This document shows, piece by piece, positions 17,012-25,219 of a stretch of 64,000 nucleotides of DNA. The stretch's first letter is position 1. Each line of letters opens with the position of its first letter. The DNA lies in NCBI GenBank assembly GCA_963824885.1, contig CAWGQN010000004.1, forward strand, positions 62,001 to 126,000. Direction: 5' to 3'. A model generated the notes under the pieces. That model made no database searches. It had not been told where the DNA came from and saw nothing but the letters and a program-made list of their open reading frames with translations. Both the position numbers and the translations under genes were made by a program. This DNA comes from CAWGQN01 sp963824885. Its GTDB lineage: Bacteria; Actinomycetota; Actinomycetes; Actinomycetales; Microbacteriaceae.

Positions 17012-18385
17012 CTAGGTGATCTCGGAGCTCTCGTCCGTGTTGAAAGGCGTTTCCAGTCGAAACGCATGATCAAGGGCACCGTGAATGTGGCGTGCGGTCG
17101 AGTCGATAATTGTCGTGAATCCGAGCCGTTTGGCTTCTGACGACCGCCCGCGCTCGGAGTGAGCCGCTCGTATTTCGCCCGCGAGACTGATTTCGCCAAT
17201 TGCGGCGAGCGTGGCAGGCAGTGCCTTTTGGCGAAACGCGCTCGCGAGCGCGAGCGCAATAGCGAGGTCGCAACCGGGTTCGACGACTCGAATCCCGCCC
17301 ACGGTGGAAACGTAGACGTCGCTCGTGCTTAACACAATGTGGGCGCGTCTTTCGAGGACGGCAAGAATCATCGCTACCCGCGACGAATCGACTCCGTTGA
17401 CGACGCGACGTACTTGCGGTGCGTGAGAGGGAACGATGAGCGCCTGGACTTCGACGGGGAGCGCACGTTTGCCCTCCATCGTCACGGTCACACACGTTCC
17501 GTTGACGGGTCGCTCCGTTCGGCTGAGGAAGAGACCGCTCGGGTCCGGAACCTCGGCAATGCCGTCTTGTGTCATTTCAAAACAGCCGACTTCGTCGGTC
17601 GGGCCAAACCGGTTTTTCTGCGACCGAACGAATCGCAGCGCCGTTTGTCGATCTCCGTCAAAGTGGCACACGACGTCAACGAGGTGTTCAAGAACTCGAG
17701 GTCCCGCAATTGTGCCGTCTTTGGTCACGTGGCCGACAATCAACACGGGAATGCCGCGATCTTTCGCGACTCGAGTCAAAGCGGACGCGACCGCGCGCAC
17801 TTGGCTTGGCCCGCCCGCGAATCCCTCGCGAGAAGAAATTGATACTGCTTGAACCGAATCGACGATCACAAGCTCGGGCTCGACGGCATTGATTTGTCCG
17901 ATTATCGCGGCAAGATCCGTTTCGGCCGTCAAAAAAAGGTCGCTGTGAAGCGCCCCCGTTCGTTTCGCTCTCACGTGCACTTGACTCACGGATTCCTCCG
18001 CGCTCGCATACAGGACGCGACGCTGTGTTTCTGCTACTCGTGCCGCGACGTCGAGAAGAAGGGTCGACTTGCCGACACCGGGTTCGCCACTCAAGAGAAT
18101 CACAGCGCCGGGCACAAGGCCACCCCCGAGAACGCGGTCGAATTCGCGGTTTCCCGTGCGCCATCGATCATTCTTCTCTCCCCGAATCGCGGTAATGGGG
18201 CGTGCGATCCGATCATCAGAAATCGTTTCGGGAGTGATCGTTTGCACAAATCCAGCGCTTGTGTCGATATCGAGCACCGTTCCCCACTGTTGACACTCAC
18301 CACAGCGGCCCACCCACTTGACGGTTGTCCAGCCGCACTCGGTGCAGCGATGCCCGGCGCGTGCTCGATTCGTCTTGCTCGTCAC
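17012..18385 (-). CDS. radA: DNA repair protein RadA (Sms)
   Basis: A 457-residue RecA-like branch-migration ATPase in recombination repair. The N-terminal zinc finger has four cysteines (CTECGW and CGEC), the Walker A reads GEPGVGKST, the RadA-specific KNRFG motif appears in SQKNRFGPTDEVG, and the C-terminus is Lon-protease-like (VGGIRVVEPGCDLAIALALAS). The GTG start has AAAGGA upstream. The gene stands alone and converges with the upstream membrane-anchored protein gene. Confidence 0.97.
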   Translation of the reverse strand: MTSKTNRARAGHRCTECGWTTVKWVGRCGECQQWGTVLDIDTSAGFVQTITPETISDDRIARPITAIRGEKNDRWRTGNREFDRVLGGGLVPGAVILLSGEPGVGKSTLLLDVAARVAETQRRVLYASAEESVSQVHVRAKRTGALHSDLFLTAETDLAAIIGQINAVEPELVIVDSVQAVSISSREGFAGGPSQVRAVASALTRVAKDRGIPVLIVGHVTKDGTIAGPRVLEHLVDVVCHFDGDRQTALRFVRSQKNRFGPTDEVGCFEMTQDGIAEVPDPSGLFLSRTERPVNGTCVTVTMEGKRALPVEVQALIVPSHAPQVRRVVNGVDSSRVAMILAVLERRAHIVLSTSDVYVSTVGGIRVVEPGCDLAIALALASAFRQKALPATLAAIGEISLAGEIRAAHSERGRSSEAKRLGFTTIIDSTARHIHGALDHAFRLETPFNTDESSEIT

Positions 18386-18502
18386 GAGGAGTCCTTTCGC
18401 GCGCGGGCGTCGTAATGAATACTCCTCGCGAGCCTACCGGCGACGAGCGACAGAGAATTTGGGAATTAGCGTGGCCTGACCGCCTCAACTAAGCTCGTCC
18501 CC

Positions 18503-18592
18503 GGTACCGTGTCTGAGCGGCCTAAGGAGCATGTCTCGAAAACATGTGTGGGGGTAACTCCACCGTGGGTTCAAATCCCACCGGTACCGCCA
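18503..18592 (+). tRNA. tRNA-Ser (anticodon CGA)
   Basis: A 90-nt type II tRNA. The acceptor stem pairs GGTACCG with CGGTACC, followed by discriminator G and an encoded CCA. The anticodon stem CATGT/ACATG encloses the loop CTCGAAA, giving anticodon CGA (reads UCG). A long variable arm fits serine identity, and the T arm GTGGG-TTCAAAT-CCCAC is canonical. It marks the left edge of the accessory stretch that contains a decayed integrase. Confidence 0.97.
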
Positions 18593-18596
18593 AAAA

Positions 18597-18640
18597 GAAG
18601 CCCCCAGACCCAGTAAATTCAAGGGTTTGGGGGCTTCTTT
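18597..18640 (+). terminator. Rho-independent terminator after tRNA-Ser
   Basis: A 15-bp stem (GAAGCCCCCAGACCC with GGGTTTGGGGGCTTC, one G-T pair) around an 11-nt loop, followed by TTT. It begins 5 bases after the tRNA CCA and can also act in the opposite direction on the integrase remnant side. Confidence 0.85.
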
Positions 18641-18642
18641 AC

Positions 18643-18837
18643 TCATCCGAGGGGCGTTTTGCCCACAATCGAATTTGCCTTTGCGTGATTGAGGGTTGTC
18701 GCAACAGCGTCTAGATCGTCATCAAATAGGTCTGCGTAGGTGTTCAGCGCCATTGCCGCCGAGCGTCGCGCAAAGCTTGCGGCCTTGGCGCTGTTCCGTA
18801 CGGATTGAGGGGCTGCTGTAGCTACGCCCAGAGGTTC
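18643..18837 (-). pseudogene. C-terminal remnant of a tyrosine-type phage integrase
   Basis: Reading the minus strand, the frame contains RRSAAMALNTYADLFDDD followed by LDAVATTLNHAKANS and a stop at 18643-18645. This matches the end of actinophage tyrosine recombinases, including the region around the catalytic tyrosine (NTY). The preceding MLGH-type segment with the catalytic His is degraded, and a stop codon interrupts the frame at 18838-18840. The N-terminal and core-binding domains are missing. It lies right beside tRNA-Ser, the usual attachment site of such integrases, and points to an old integration event. Confidence 0.75.
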
Positions 18838-18968
18838 CTAAGCGCCTTGTCACGAATCTGCTTCTGGGCGGCTTTCCTAGCATCAGCCCAAATCTTGTCC
18901 CTTACCGCCGGGTCGGACATGTCTGGGCGCTTCTTCGGCTTCCTCGGCGCTACCTTGATTGATCCCAT
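18822..18968 (-). CDS. 48-residue basic protein in the tRNA-Ser island
   Basis: ATG at 18968 is preceded by GGGGAAG, a plausible Shine-Dalgarno, and the frame ends TAG at 18822-18824. The product starts MGSIKVAPRKPKKRPDM, then forms an Arg/Lys/Ala-rich helix ending LRNLWA. A strongly basic small protein next to an integrase remnant could be an excisionase-like or DNA-binding factor, but there is no recognisable motif. It may also be a fragment. Its end overlaps the remnant frame of the integrase. Confidence 0.4.
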   Translation of the reverse strand: MGSIKVAPRKPKKRPDMSDPAVRDKIWADARKAAQKQIRDKALRNLWA

Positions 18969-19042
18969 CTTCCCCTACTCCGTCCTGGCTTAAACCAATG
19001 CTAGACAGACCCACTGTCGTTTCCCCGCTTTAGTTGTCTCAA

Positions 19043-19855
19043 TCATCGCCTATCGCGTTCGGCCATGGCAATAGCGAGTAACGTGGCAAGAACAAGGACA
19101 ATTCCTTTGTCATTCTCGGTAATACTTCCGGGCAGAGGGGAATCAATTGTCAGCATCCCAAAAGCTGTATCCGTGGATCGAATTGGGACGGATATGAACG
19201 TCTTGTAGCTCTTTCCGGAGCCTTCCCAACCGGGTGTTGTGCCTTGGGTAACGTCTTCGACAAACAGGGGTTCCTCATGCGAATGGATCATCGTGAACGC
19301 CGCATCCCCGCGTCCGCGGTCGCCTTGTTTGAACGGGCGCGGCTTGCTCGCACGCCCAACACTATATGCCACCTCTAGGCTCTCATCCTTCTTATTGCTA
19401 TTGAACTCGTACACGACCACGCGTAGTGACGGGACACTGCGAAACATCAGCTGAAGAGAGCTCGCTGCGAGTCCAAGGGTCTTCGCCGCGGTGCGCTTAC
19501 GATGGGCAGCGTCCTGACCCGGCATTGCCGCGATTGCCTCAGCCATCGGCTGAATCGCGTCAGAAAGCGTGAGAGAATACTGCGCGACTTCATCTCCGCG
19601 CGAGGCTTTGGTCTTTCGCCTCCACCAGTCGAGGGTGAAGAAGAGAAAAGCACTCACGACCGAGAGGGCGACGCCGAGCCAAAACCGGGCTATCTGACCT
19701 GGCTTGGATAGATCACCAACAGTCGCTAAAAGCACGCTCGCAGCGACTGTCGAAATCGTACCCACGACCGCCGGGAGCCAACCGCCCTTGACCATCGCCC
19801 ATTCGACAGCAGCATGAACGAGGTGCTTCGGCGAATGAACCCCAGATACCAACAC
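19043..19855 (-). CDS. Membrane protein with cytoplasmic GAF domain
   Basis: A 270-residue protein. Two transmembrane helices (about 26-47 and 55-77) are followed by a linker helix and a GAF-type sensor domain (about 125-265). The domain's telltale strand/loop segments are FISVPIRSTDTAFGMLTIDS and the final ITENDKGIVLVLATLLAIAMAE. No kinase, cyclase or effector domain is attached. It lies in the accessory stretch behind tRNA-Ser, so it may be part of a transferred module. The ligand and role are unknown. Confidence 0.72.
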   Translation of the reverse strand: MLVSGVHSPKHLVHAAVEWAMVKGGWLPAVVGTISTVAASVLLATVGDLSKPGQIARFWLGVALSVVSAFLFFTLDWWRRKTKASRGDEVAQYSLTLSDAIQPMAEAIAAMPGQDAAHRKRTAAKTLGLAASSLQLMFRSVPSLRVVVYEFNSNKKDESLEVAYSVGRASKPRPFKQGDRGRGDAAFTMIHSHEEPLFVEDVTQGTTPGWEGSGKSYKTFISVPIRSTDTAFGMLTIDSPLPGSITENDKGIVLVLATLLAIAMAERDRR

Positions 19856-20065
19856 GTATCCCTTCCCATAGCGGCGGACTCGCCGGATGAGACTCTACAG
19901 TTCACCTACTACGCTAGGGAATGCATTTCGTAAACCTCTCGGCACCCGGTTGACGATCAACACCCAACGGCCGAGCGCACCGGCACATCCAAACAGATAA
20001 CGTCCCGCCCGGGCTCGCATCCCCTTCCTGACGCGAGCATTCTGTGCAGAGCGATACCGGGGGAG

Positions 20066-20896
20066 TCAGGCCTCGAGCAATATTTCTTGGCGGATAACTT
20101 CTGAACGCAGCGTGCGTGAAAGATCGTCGACTTCAGCGTTGAATCCGCTGTTGCGACGTATCTCTTTGCGAACTGCGTCCAGAATTGCTGGCGAAAGCAG
20201 AACTTGTCCGAGCGCGCCGCCCGACGTCGCGGCTTTCCGACGCCACAAATCGCCGATGAGGCCTCGCCTCAAAGCTGACTTATGAAGGTAGAACAGCGCG
20301 TCACCCTTTTTTGAAGGCCCATCATCGCCAAGCAGATCAACTTCGAACGCGAGATTGGTCGAGACGGGCTGGCCCTGAGTTGCCACGACGTGGTAGGTCT
20401 GCCACACGCGTCCGTTCGTCAGGATCACCCACTCGACGCCTTCCTTGACGGCGTACGTCTCGGCCTGGCGAAGGTGCCGAACATTCAACTTTTGCGCCGC
20501 ACGCTTGACCTCGATGAAGGCTTCAAGTTGCTTGTCAATCCTTATCCCGTAGTCGGCGAATTCGCCCCGGACCGCGTACTCGGTTGTGAGGTCGTCGAAT
20601 TTGTCGTATCCGAGACCCACACACAGAATGTCGGTCACAAGAAGCCGAGTGTCCCCTTCATTGGCGTCTCTACTGACGAGGTCTTGGAGGGGTTTTGCGA
20701 ACCTCCTGATTGACGCTTTCACCTCATCGCGAGCGTCTTTCTCCCATTTTGGCACCGCTGGTTTCTTAGTCGCGGCCGCTGGCGCGGGCGCCAGCGAGGG
20801 TGGGGATGAGGGTGCGTCCAAAATTGTGGTCTTTCTTCGAAGGCGATTTCTCCCAGTGGGAGCGGCGCCCGATGGCTGCCCGTTCCCGGGAAGCAT
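20066..20896 (-). CDS. Stand-alone HsdR N-terminal-like nuclease domain protein
   Basis: A 276-residue protein. After a disordered Pro/Ala-rich N-terminus (to about 50) it has a PD-(D/E)xK-type fold like the N-terminal domain of type I restriction HsdR. Visible are E107, D115 in DYGI, E129-V130-K131 in FIEVKR, Q145 in RQAETYA, and TNGRVWQTY. There is no helicase part and no hsdM or hsdS nearby. A restriction or defence role is possible, but it could also bind nucleic acid. It sits in the same island and orientation as the GAF protein. Confidence 0.7.
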   Translation of the reverse strand: MLPGNGQPSGAAPTGRNRLRRKTTILDAPSSPPSLAPAPAAATKKPAVPKWEKDARDEVKASIRRFAKPLQDLVSRDANEGDTRLLVTDILCVGLGYDKFDDLTTEYAVRGEFADYGIRIDKQLEAFIEVKRAAQKLNVRHLRQAETYAVKEGVEWVILTNGRVWQTYHVVATQGQPVSTNLAFEVDLLGDDGPSKKGDALFYLHKSALRRGLIGDLWRRKAATSGGALGQVLLSPAILDAVRKEIRRNSGFNAEVDDLSRTLRSEVIRQEILLEA

Positions 20897-21067
20897 AGCG
20901 GTTATCCCCCCAATAGAGTGTCAGTAATTCACAGGGGGTGGTGAACCTCACGTGCTCGTGAGATCTTTTCAGCGTGCGGGTTTCACCTCGTCATTGTCCT
21001 TTCGTTGAACCATTGCTACCTTCGGGGTGAACGGGCAACACGCCGCGAAATTGGGGAGGCAGCACGC

Positions 21068-21496
21068 ATGGAAATGAGTCATGGCTTGTCTCCCTCGGAG
21101 GGCAAAGGCGCACCGGTCGTGAGCACCGACGGCGCGAGGCAGCTCGCGACGGAAGACCCCTTCTGGATTCCTGCTCTCTCGGTGCCGGGGCGGTTGACGG
21201 TTGAAGCGGCACGAGAGGCGGCGGCGTCCGGTGTCACAACAAAGGCAATTGGATCGACCCTTCAGACCGGATGGCGCACGATTCGCGACGGGGGAAAAAC
21301 CGCCGTTTTCAGTAAGGGTTACAGCACTAACAGGGTCCACGTGTATGTTGACGCCGATTCCGGTCAGATGTTCGGTGTGTACCGTGGCGGTAATCCCCTT
21401 GACTGGGACCCGAACAAGAATAGGTCGGCATCTCCGCCGGTACAATCCCCGGGCACCGTCGAGGCACCCCTCACATCGCGGAGTGTCGTCGAATAA
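21068..21496 (+). CDS. Unrecognised 142-residue protein
   Basis: The ATG at 21068 follows a strong GGGGAGG ribosome-binding site; longer in-frame starts upstream have none. The N-terminal half is polar with a segment DPFWIPALSVPGRL. The C-terminal part has several Gly, Tyr and Val residues (TAVFSKGY, RVHVYVDADSGQMFGVYRGG) suggesting a small beta-rich domain, then a disordered tail. No signal peptide or known motif is seen. The 3' end overlaps the convergent esterase gene by 26 bp. It could be an island gene of unknown function. Confidence 0.5.
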   Translation: MEMSHGLSPSEGKGAPVVSTDGARQLATEDPFWIPALSVPGRLTVEAAREAAASGVTTKAIGSTLQTGWRTIRDGGKTAVFSKGYSTNRVHVYVDADSGQMFGVYRGGNPLDWDPNKNRSASPPVQSPGTVEAPLTSRSVVE

Positions 21497-22109
21497 ACGC
21501 CGCCACATCGGCGAGTTCGCCCTCTGAAATGCCGTGCCCCAAGCCCTCATAAATTCGCGCGTCAAGATTCGAGTGACCGCGGAGCCATTCTTCGGTGTGG
21601 GTGATTGCGGCGCGCGGGATGACGGTGTCGTCGGTGCCTCGACCCCAAAACACCGGCGGGCGAAGTGCCGCGAGCTCCGTGTCTCGCGCCGTGTCGCCCG
21701 GGGCAACGAAACCCGCGAGGTTGACCACGTACGTGATTCGCTCGGGCGCGTGGCGTTGGACGTGCAGCGCTGTCACGGCACCTTGCGAAAACCCGACCAA
21801 TCCCACTGACTGAAGGGGCCCGAGGCCATCGAGCCACTCAAGAACGGCGATTGCCGCGGCATCGACTTCGCGCCCGTCAATCGCCATGCTGTCTGAAATG
21901 GGAAACCACGAATAGCCGGGTGCCGACGTGAGGGGCGCTCGAAGGGACGCGACAACCGGGTCGAGTGGGAGGAACGGGGAAAGGCCAAAAATGTCGCCTT
22001 CGTGCGATCCGAGACCGTGCAAAAGGACGACGAGCGGCCGGTTGACGGCTTCTCGCGGGGGCGACGACCACAGGACGGCGTGCGAATCAATGCGGATTGG
22101 GGCGAGCAC
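21471..22109 (-). CDS. Alpha/beta-hydrolase, phospholipase/carboxylesterase family
   Basis: A 212-residue hydrolase with VVLLHGLGSHEGDI (oxyanion region), nucleophile elbow GFSQGA (Ser about 128), the acid-containing WGRGTDDTVIP and the catalytic His in YEGLGHGIS. It is the small serine-esterase type (YpfH/Est-like). The GTG start is preceded by GGAGAA. It probably hydrolyses short-chain esters in the cytoplasm; the natural substrate is unknown. Confidence 0.88.
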   Translation of the reverse strand: MLAPIRIDSHAVLWSSPPREAVNRPLVVLLHGLGSHEGDIFGLSPFLPLDPVVASLRAPLTSAPGYSWFPISDSMAIDGREVDAAAIAVLEWLDGLGPLQSVGLVGFSQGAVTALHVQRHAPERITYVVNLAGFVAPGDTARDTELAALRPPVFWGRGTDDTVIPRAAITHTEEWLRGHSNLDARIYEGLGHGISEGELADVAAFIRRHSAM

Positions 22110-22206
22110 TTCTCCATCTTTGCACCGAATTGGAATTCAACCTCCGCTCGTCGAGCGGCACGTGCGGAGGGTTCATTTTCGGCCCGCAGTGAAGGAGAAT
22201 GGCGAC

Positions 22207-22743
22207 ATGAGTGTGAGAACGCCCGACCCCGATTCCGGGTGGCTGTCAGACGACGAGCTCGCTGAGATTCGGAGCCGCCTTCCCTTTGCATACGTCGAAG
22301 CGATCCCGGTGCGAGTTGACGGGCTTGGCCGCGTCACCGAGATTGGCATGCTTTTGCGAGCAAACCAAGTGGGGGAGATTTCGCGTACGTTTGTGTCGGG
22401 TCGTATCACTCTTGGCGAAACGATTCGCGATACTCTCTTCCGGCACATTGAAAAAGACCTCGGACCGATGGCGTTCCCGCTCCTTCCCGCGAGCCCCGTC
22501 CCCTTTTTTGTCGCCGAGTACATGCCGTGGCCAGGCGTGACTCCATTTGTCGACGAGAGACAGCACGCCGTCTCGCTCGCGTATGTGGTTCCGATAACGG
22601 GTACGTGCGATCCGCGGCCCGATGTTTTAGAGCTGACGTGGATGAACCCCGCTGACGCGGCTTCTGACGAGACCGCGGCAGAAATGGAGGGTGGCCGCGG
22701 AGCGCTCGTGCGACAGGCACTCGCGTCGGTCGGTTGTCTATGA
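22207..22743 (+). CDS. NUDIX-fold family protein (DUF4916-like)
   Basis: A 178-residue protein with PFAYVEAIPVRVDGLGRVTEIGMLLR and a late HAVSLAYVVPI strand typical of a NUDIX-like fold. The GX5EX7REUXEEXGU box is degenerate: SGRITLGETIRDTLFRHIEKDLG keeps part of the pattern, with several of the acidic residues missing. Actinobacterial proteins of this type are annotated DUF4916 or NUDIX-family. The ATG at 22207 is preceded by GGAG; it is divergent from the esterase and converges on the His-rich gene with a 6-bp overlap. Confidence 0.75.
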   Translation: MSVRTPDPDSGWLSDDELAEIRSRLPFAYVEAIPVRVDGLGRVTEIGMLLRANQVGEISRTFVSGRITLGETIRDTLFRHIEKDLGPMAFPLLPASPVPFFVAEYMPWPGVTPFVDERQHAVSLAYVVPITGTCDPRPDVLELTWMNPADAASDETAAEMEGGRGALVRQALASVGCL

Positions 22744-23070
22744 TGATGGGGCTTGAGGACCGGGTGTTGGTGAGCTCTGTGGAGCATGCGGGTCCTGCTG
22801 ATTGTTAGGACTCGTCGGATGCACGTGATCATGCGGGTTTCTCGGGTCGCGATGGTGAGGCCCGGCGTGCGACGCCTGAGTCGCGTGGTGGGCGTGGATT
22901 CGCGTGGCCGTCCACACTCCTACCGCGCCAGCGACCGAGACGCCACCGAGAATCGCGCCGAGAGCGAGCGCGACGAGTACGAATCCGGTTCTGTGACGGT
23001 GTGGCCGCGATGTGCCATCGGAAGACGATTGTTCGCGCTCGGGTTGATTTTCGCGATTGTGGTCAATCAT
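22738..23070 (-). CDS. Single-pass membrane protein with histidine-rich outer tail
   Basis: A 110-residue protein: a polar N-terminus (1-28), one transmembrane helix (about 29-54), then a 55-residue tail rich in His, Pro, Ser and Asn with ten histidines (IHAHH, GPHH, PHDHVH, DPHAP). A strong GAAAGGAG site precedes the ATG. The tail looks intrinsically disordered and could bind Zn, Cu or Ni at the cell surface, or simply be low complexity. I do not recognise a family. Confidence 0.6.
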   Translation of the reverse strand: MIDHNRENQPEREQSSSDGTSRPHRHRTGFVLVALALGAILGGVSVAGAVGVWTATRIHAHHATQASHAGPHHRDPRNPHDHVHPTSPNNQQDPHAPQSSPTPGPQAPSS

Positions 23071-23148
23071 GGGGTGCTCCTTTCACAGCAGTCCCAGAGT
23101 GACTCTTAATTCTGGGTAGCATCCGTATGATCGCTGGGAGTTGACTCG

Positions 23149-24516
23149 TCAACGGCTATTCGCGCCACGTCCGAACTTATTTCGGGACCCGCCGGTGCGA
23201 TAGCCGGTTGACGTGCGTCGTCGTCGGCTCGTTGATCGGCCAGCACCGAGTTTTTCTGATCGTCGGCGATTGCGGTTGGAGCTCGCGGCGGCTGAACCGG
23301 CGCGACCGGGTGCGCTCCGCGGCTCGGGTTTCACGTAGTCGGCTCGTTGCCCCACGAGTGCTGTGACAACGGGAGACGTGGCCGTGATGGTTTGAGGGGT
23401 CACCCGAATATTCGCTTTACGCAAGAGAGTCGCCACGTCCCTCCTCTCGCCAGGAAGAACAACCGTCACCACATCACCGTCGCTTCCCGCGCGGGCAGTT
23501 CGACCGGACCGATGGAGGTACGCTTTGTGTTCGGCCGGTGGGTCCACGTGGACGACGAGTTCGACGTGGTCGACGTGGACGCCTCGCGCGGCAACGTCGG
23601 TTGCGACAAGCACCGAAATGTCTCCCGAGCCGAAAGACGCGAGATTGCGATCACGGGCACCTTGAGACAGGTTGCCGTGCAAGTCGACCGCGGGAATGCC
23701 CTCCTCGGTCAGCGCGCGCGCGAGCCTCTTCGCATGGTGTTTGGTGCGCGTAAAGAGAATTCGGCGTCCCAACCCCGACGCGAGGTGACGAACGAGGGCG
23801 CTCTTTGAAGCGACCCCGTCGACCTCGAAAACGTGGTGGGTCATCTCGGGAATCGGCGATTGAGCATCGTCAATCGAGTGTCGTATCTCGTCGTGAAGAT
23901 AGCGCCTGACGAGTGTGTCAACGCCATTGTCGAGCGTCGCCGAGAACAGCATGCGCTGGCCCCCGATTGGAACCGCGTTCATTATTCGAGTCACGGCGGG
24001 AAGGAACCCGAGGTCTGCCATATGATCGGCTTCATCGAGGACGACGATTTCGATCTCGTCGAGCGACACGACTCCTTGATTGATGAGATCTTCGAGCCGA
24101 CCGGGGCACGCGACGACAATGTCGACTCCCGCCTGGAACGCGGCACTCTGTGGCTTGTGCGACACGCCGCCAAAGACGGTCGCGGTCGCAAGGTGACACG
24201 AGTCGGCGAGGGGTTCAAGGACTCGCGCAATTTGGGTTGCCAATTCGCGAGTCGGGCAGAGAACGAGGCCCCGCGGTCGACGTGCGTGCTTCCCGAGGTC
24301 CGATTTGTCGCTCACCAAGCGAGAAACCATGGGAATTGAGAAGGCAAGCGTCTTGCCTGACCCGGTCTTCCCGCGTGCGAGCACGTCCCGGCCATTGAGG
24401 GTGTCGGGGAGCGTCGCGACCTGAATGGGAAACGCCGTTGTCTTCCCCTCTTGGGCAAGAACAGAGGCGAGCGTCGCGGGAACTCCGAGGTCGTGGAACG
24501 TGGTTGTGTTGGTCAT
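23149..24516 (-). CDS. DEAD-box ATP-dependent RNA helicase
   Basis: A 455-residue SF2 helicase. Q-motif FPIQ, motif I ARGKTGSGKT, motif Ia PTRELA, motif II VLDEADHMAD, motif III SAT and motif VI HRSGRTARAG are all present. A basic Arg/Gly/Ser-rich tail for RNA binding follows, as in cold-shock/ribosome-assembly helicases of the RhlE/DeaD type. The ATG at 24516 was chosen because AAAGG lies 9 bases upstream; an in-frame start 30 bases further out lacks a site. Confidence 0.95.
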   Translation of the reverse strand: MTNTTTFHDLGVPATLASVLAQEGKTTAFPIQVATLPDTLNGRDVLARGKTGSGKTLAFSIPMVSRLVSDKSDLGKHARRPRGLVLCPTRELATQIARVLEPLADSCHLATATVFGGVSHKPQSAAFQAGVDIVVACPGRLEDLINQGVVSLDEIEIVVLDEADHMADLGFLPAVTRIMNAVPIGGQRMLFSATLDNGVDTLVRRYLHDEIRHSIDDAQSPIPEMTHHVFEVDGVASKSALVRHLASGLGRRILFTRTKHHAKRLARALTEEGIPAVDLHGNLSQGARDRNLASFGSGDISVLVATDVAARGVHVDHVELVVHVDPPAEHKAYLHRSGRTARAGSDGDVVTVVLPGERRDVATLLRKANIRVTPQTITATSPVVTALVGQRADYVKPEPRSAPGRAGSAAASSNRNRRRSEKLGAGRSTSRRRRTSTGYRTGGSRNKFGRGANSR

Positions 24517-24721
24517 GAGGTAGTGCCTTTCGGGCATTGGGGTCACACGCGCACATTACCGACCCCGCAGAGTGCGGATCATGGTGTGCTCGAAGTGAAG
24601 GAGTGGCGAAGGGGTCCGAAGACGCTTCGGTTCGCCGTGAGAATGGGACTTCGCTCTAGCGCGGCCAGAAGGGAGGCGTTCTACGACGCAGCGGTCGCTG
24701 ACGTATCGACCGCAATTCTCA

Positions 24722-25219
24722 CTAGTTTAGCGCAGCCGGTCGGGATGCGCTGATAGGCCGTCGGTGCCAGTTAATGAGGTGTGCCCGATCAAAATGTCTG
24801 GCACACCTCGAGCACGCCAATGGCCGAGACGGAACCCGGAATCGATGGTGCACGTGTCCACTCGGGCAGAGCCCAACCCACGGGGCCATGTCGGTCGCGA
24901 TCTCGCCGTCGTGTGTGCGCCCACCGACATAACCGATTTCTCGCGCGATAGCGCGCCAGCGCCCACCGTGAGCCGCTTGAGGCCCGGCTAACGCGTGCGC
25001 GACCTCGTGGAGCAGAGTTTGGTGGACATCGTCGTCGTGGTAGTGCGCGGCAAGATACCGCGAGATCGAGATGCGCTTTCGCGAGTAACTGCACAAGCCA
25101 ACGCGGGTCTTGGCGTTGTCGAATGCAAAAGTCCACTCGTGCGGATCGAGGTGCAAAACAATGAGTGCGTCGGCCCACACGCGAACCCGCTTGAGGTCAG
25201 CCACGCGCTCGTTCACCAC
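24722..25219 (-). CDS. SprT-like zinc-metalloprotease domain protein
   Basis: A 165-residue protein with the metal site HEVAHALAG (HExxH) and a downstream HGGRWRAIAREIGY that supplies the third ligand, as in SprT/Spartan-like domains. A cysteine pair (PSGH, CSRCARHF) near the end may form a zinc ribbon. SprT-like proteins bind DNA or protein-DNA crosslinks in eukaryotes; the bacterial role is poorly known. The GTG start overlaps the end of the TPR-like gene upstream, suggesting co-translation. Confidence 0.82.
   Translation of the reverse strand: MVNERVADLKRVRVWADALIVLHLDPHEWTFAFDNAKTRVGLCSYSRKRISISRYLAAHYHDDDVHQTLLHEVAHALAGPQAAHGGRWRAIAREIGYVGGRTHDGEIATDMAPWVGLCPSGHVHHRFRVPSRPLACSRCARHFDRAHLINWHRRPISASRPAALN

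Noticed and set aside
20920..20965. Inverted repeats CTCACG-TGCT-CGTGAG and TTCAC...GTGAA upstream of the HsdR-like gene as operators
   Set aside because: Short palindromes of this size occur by chance in GC-rich DNA and no regulator gene is adjacent; not supported enough to list.
18503..21500. A duplicated tRNA-Ser 3' end marking the island's right boundary
   Set aside because: I looked for copies of GGTTCAAATCCCACC and ACCGGTACC around 20.9-22 kb and elsewhere and found none convincing.
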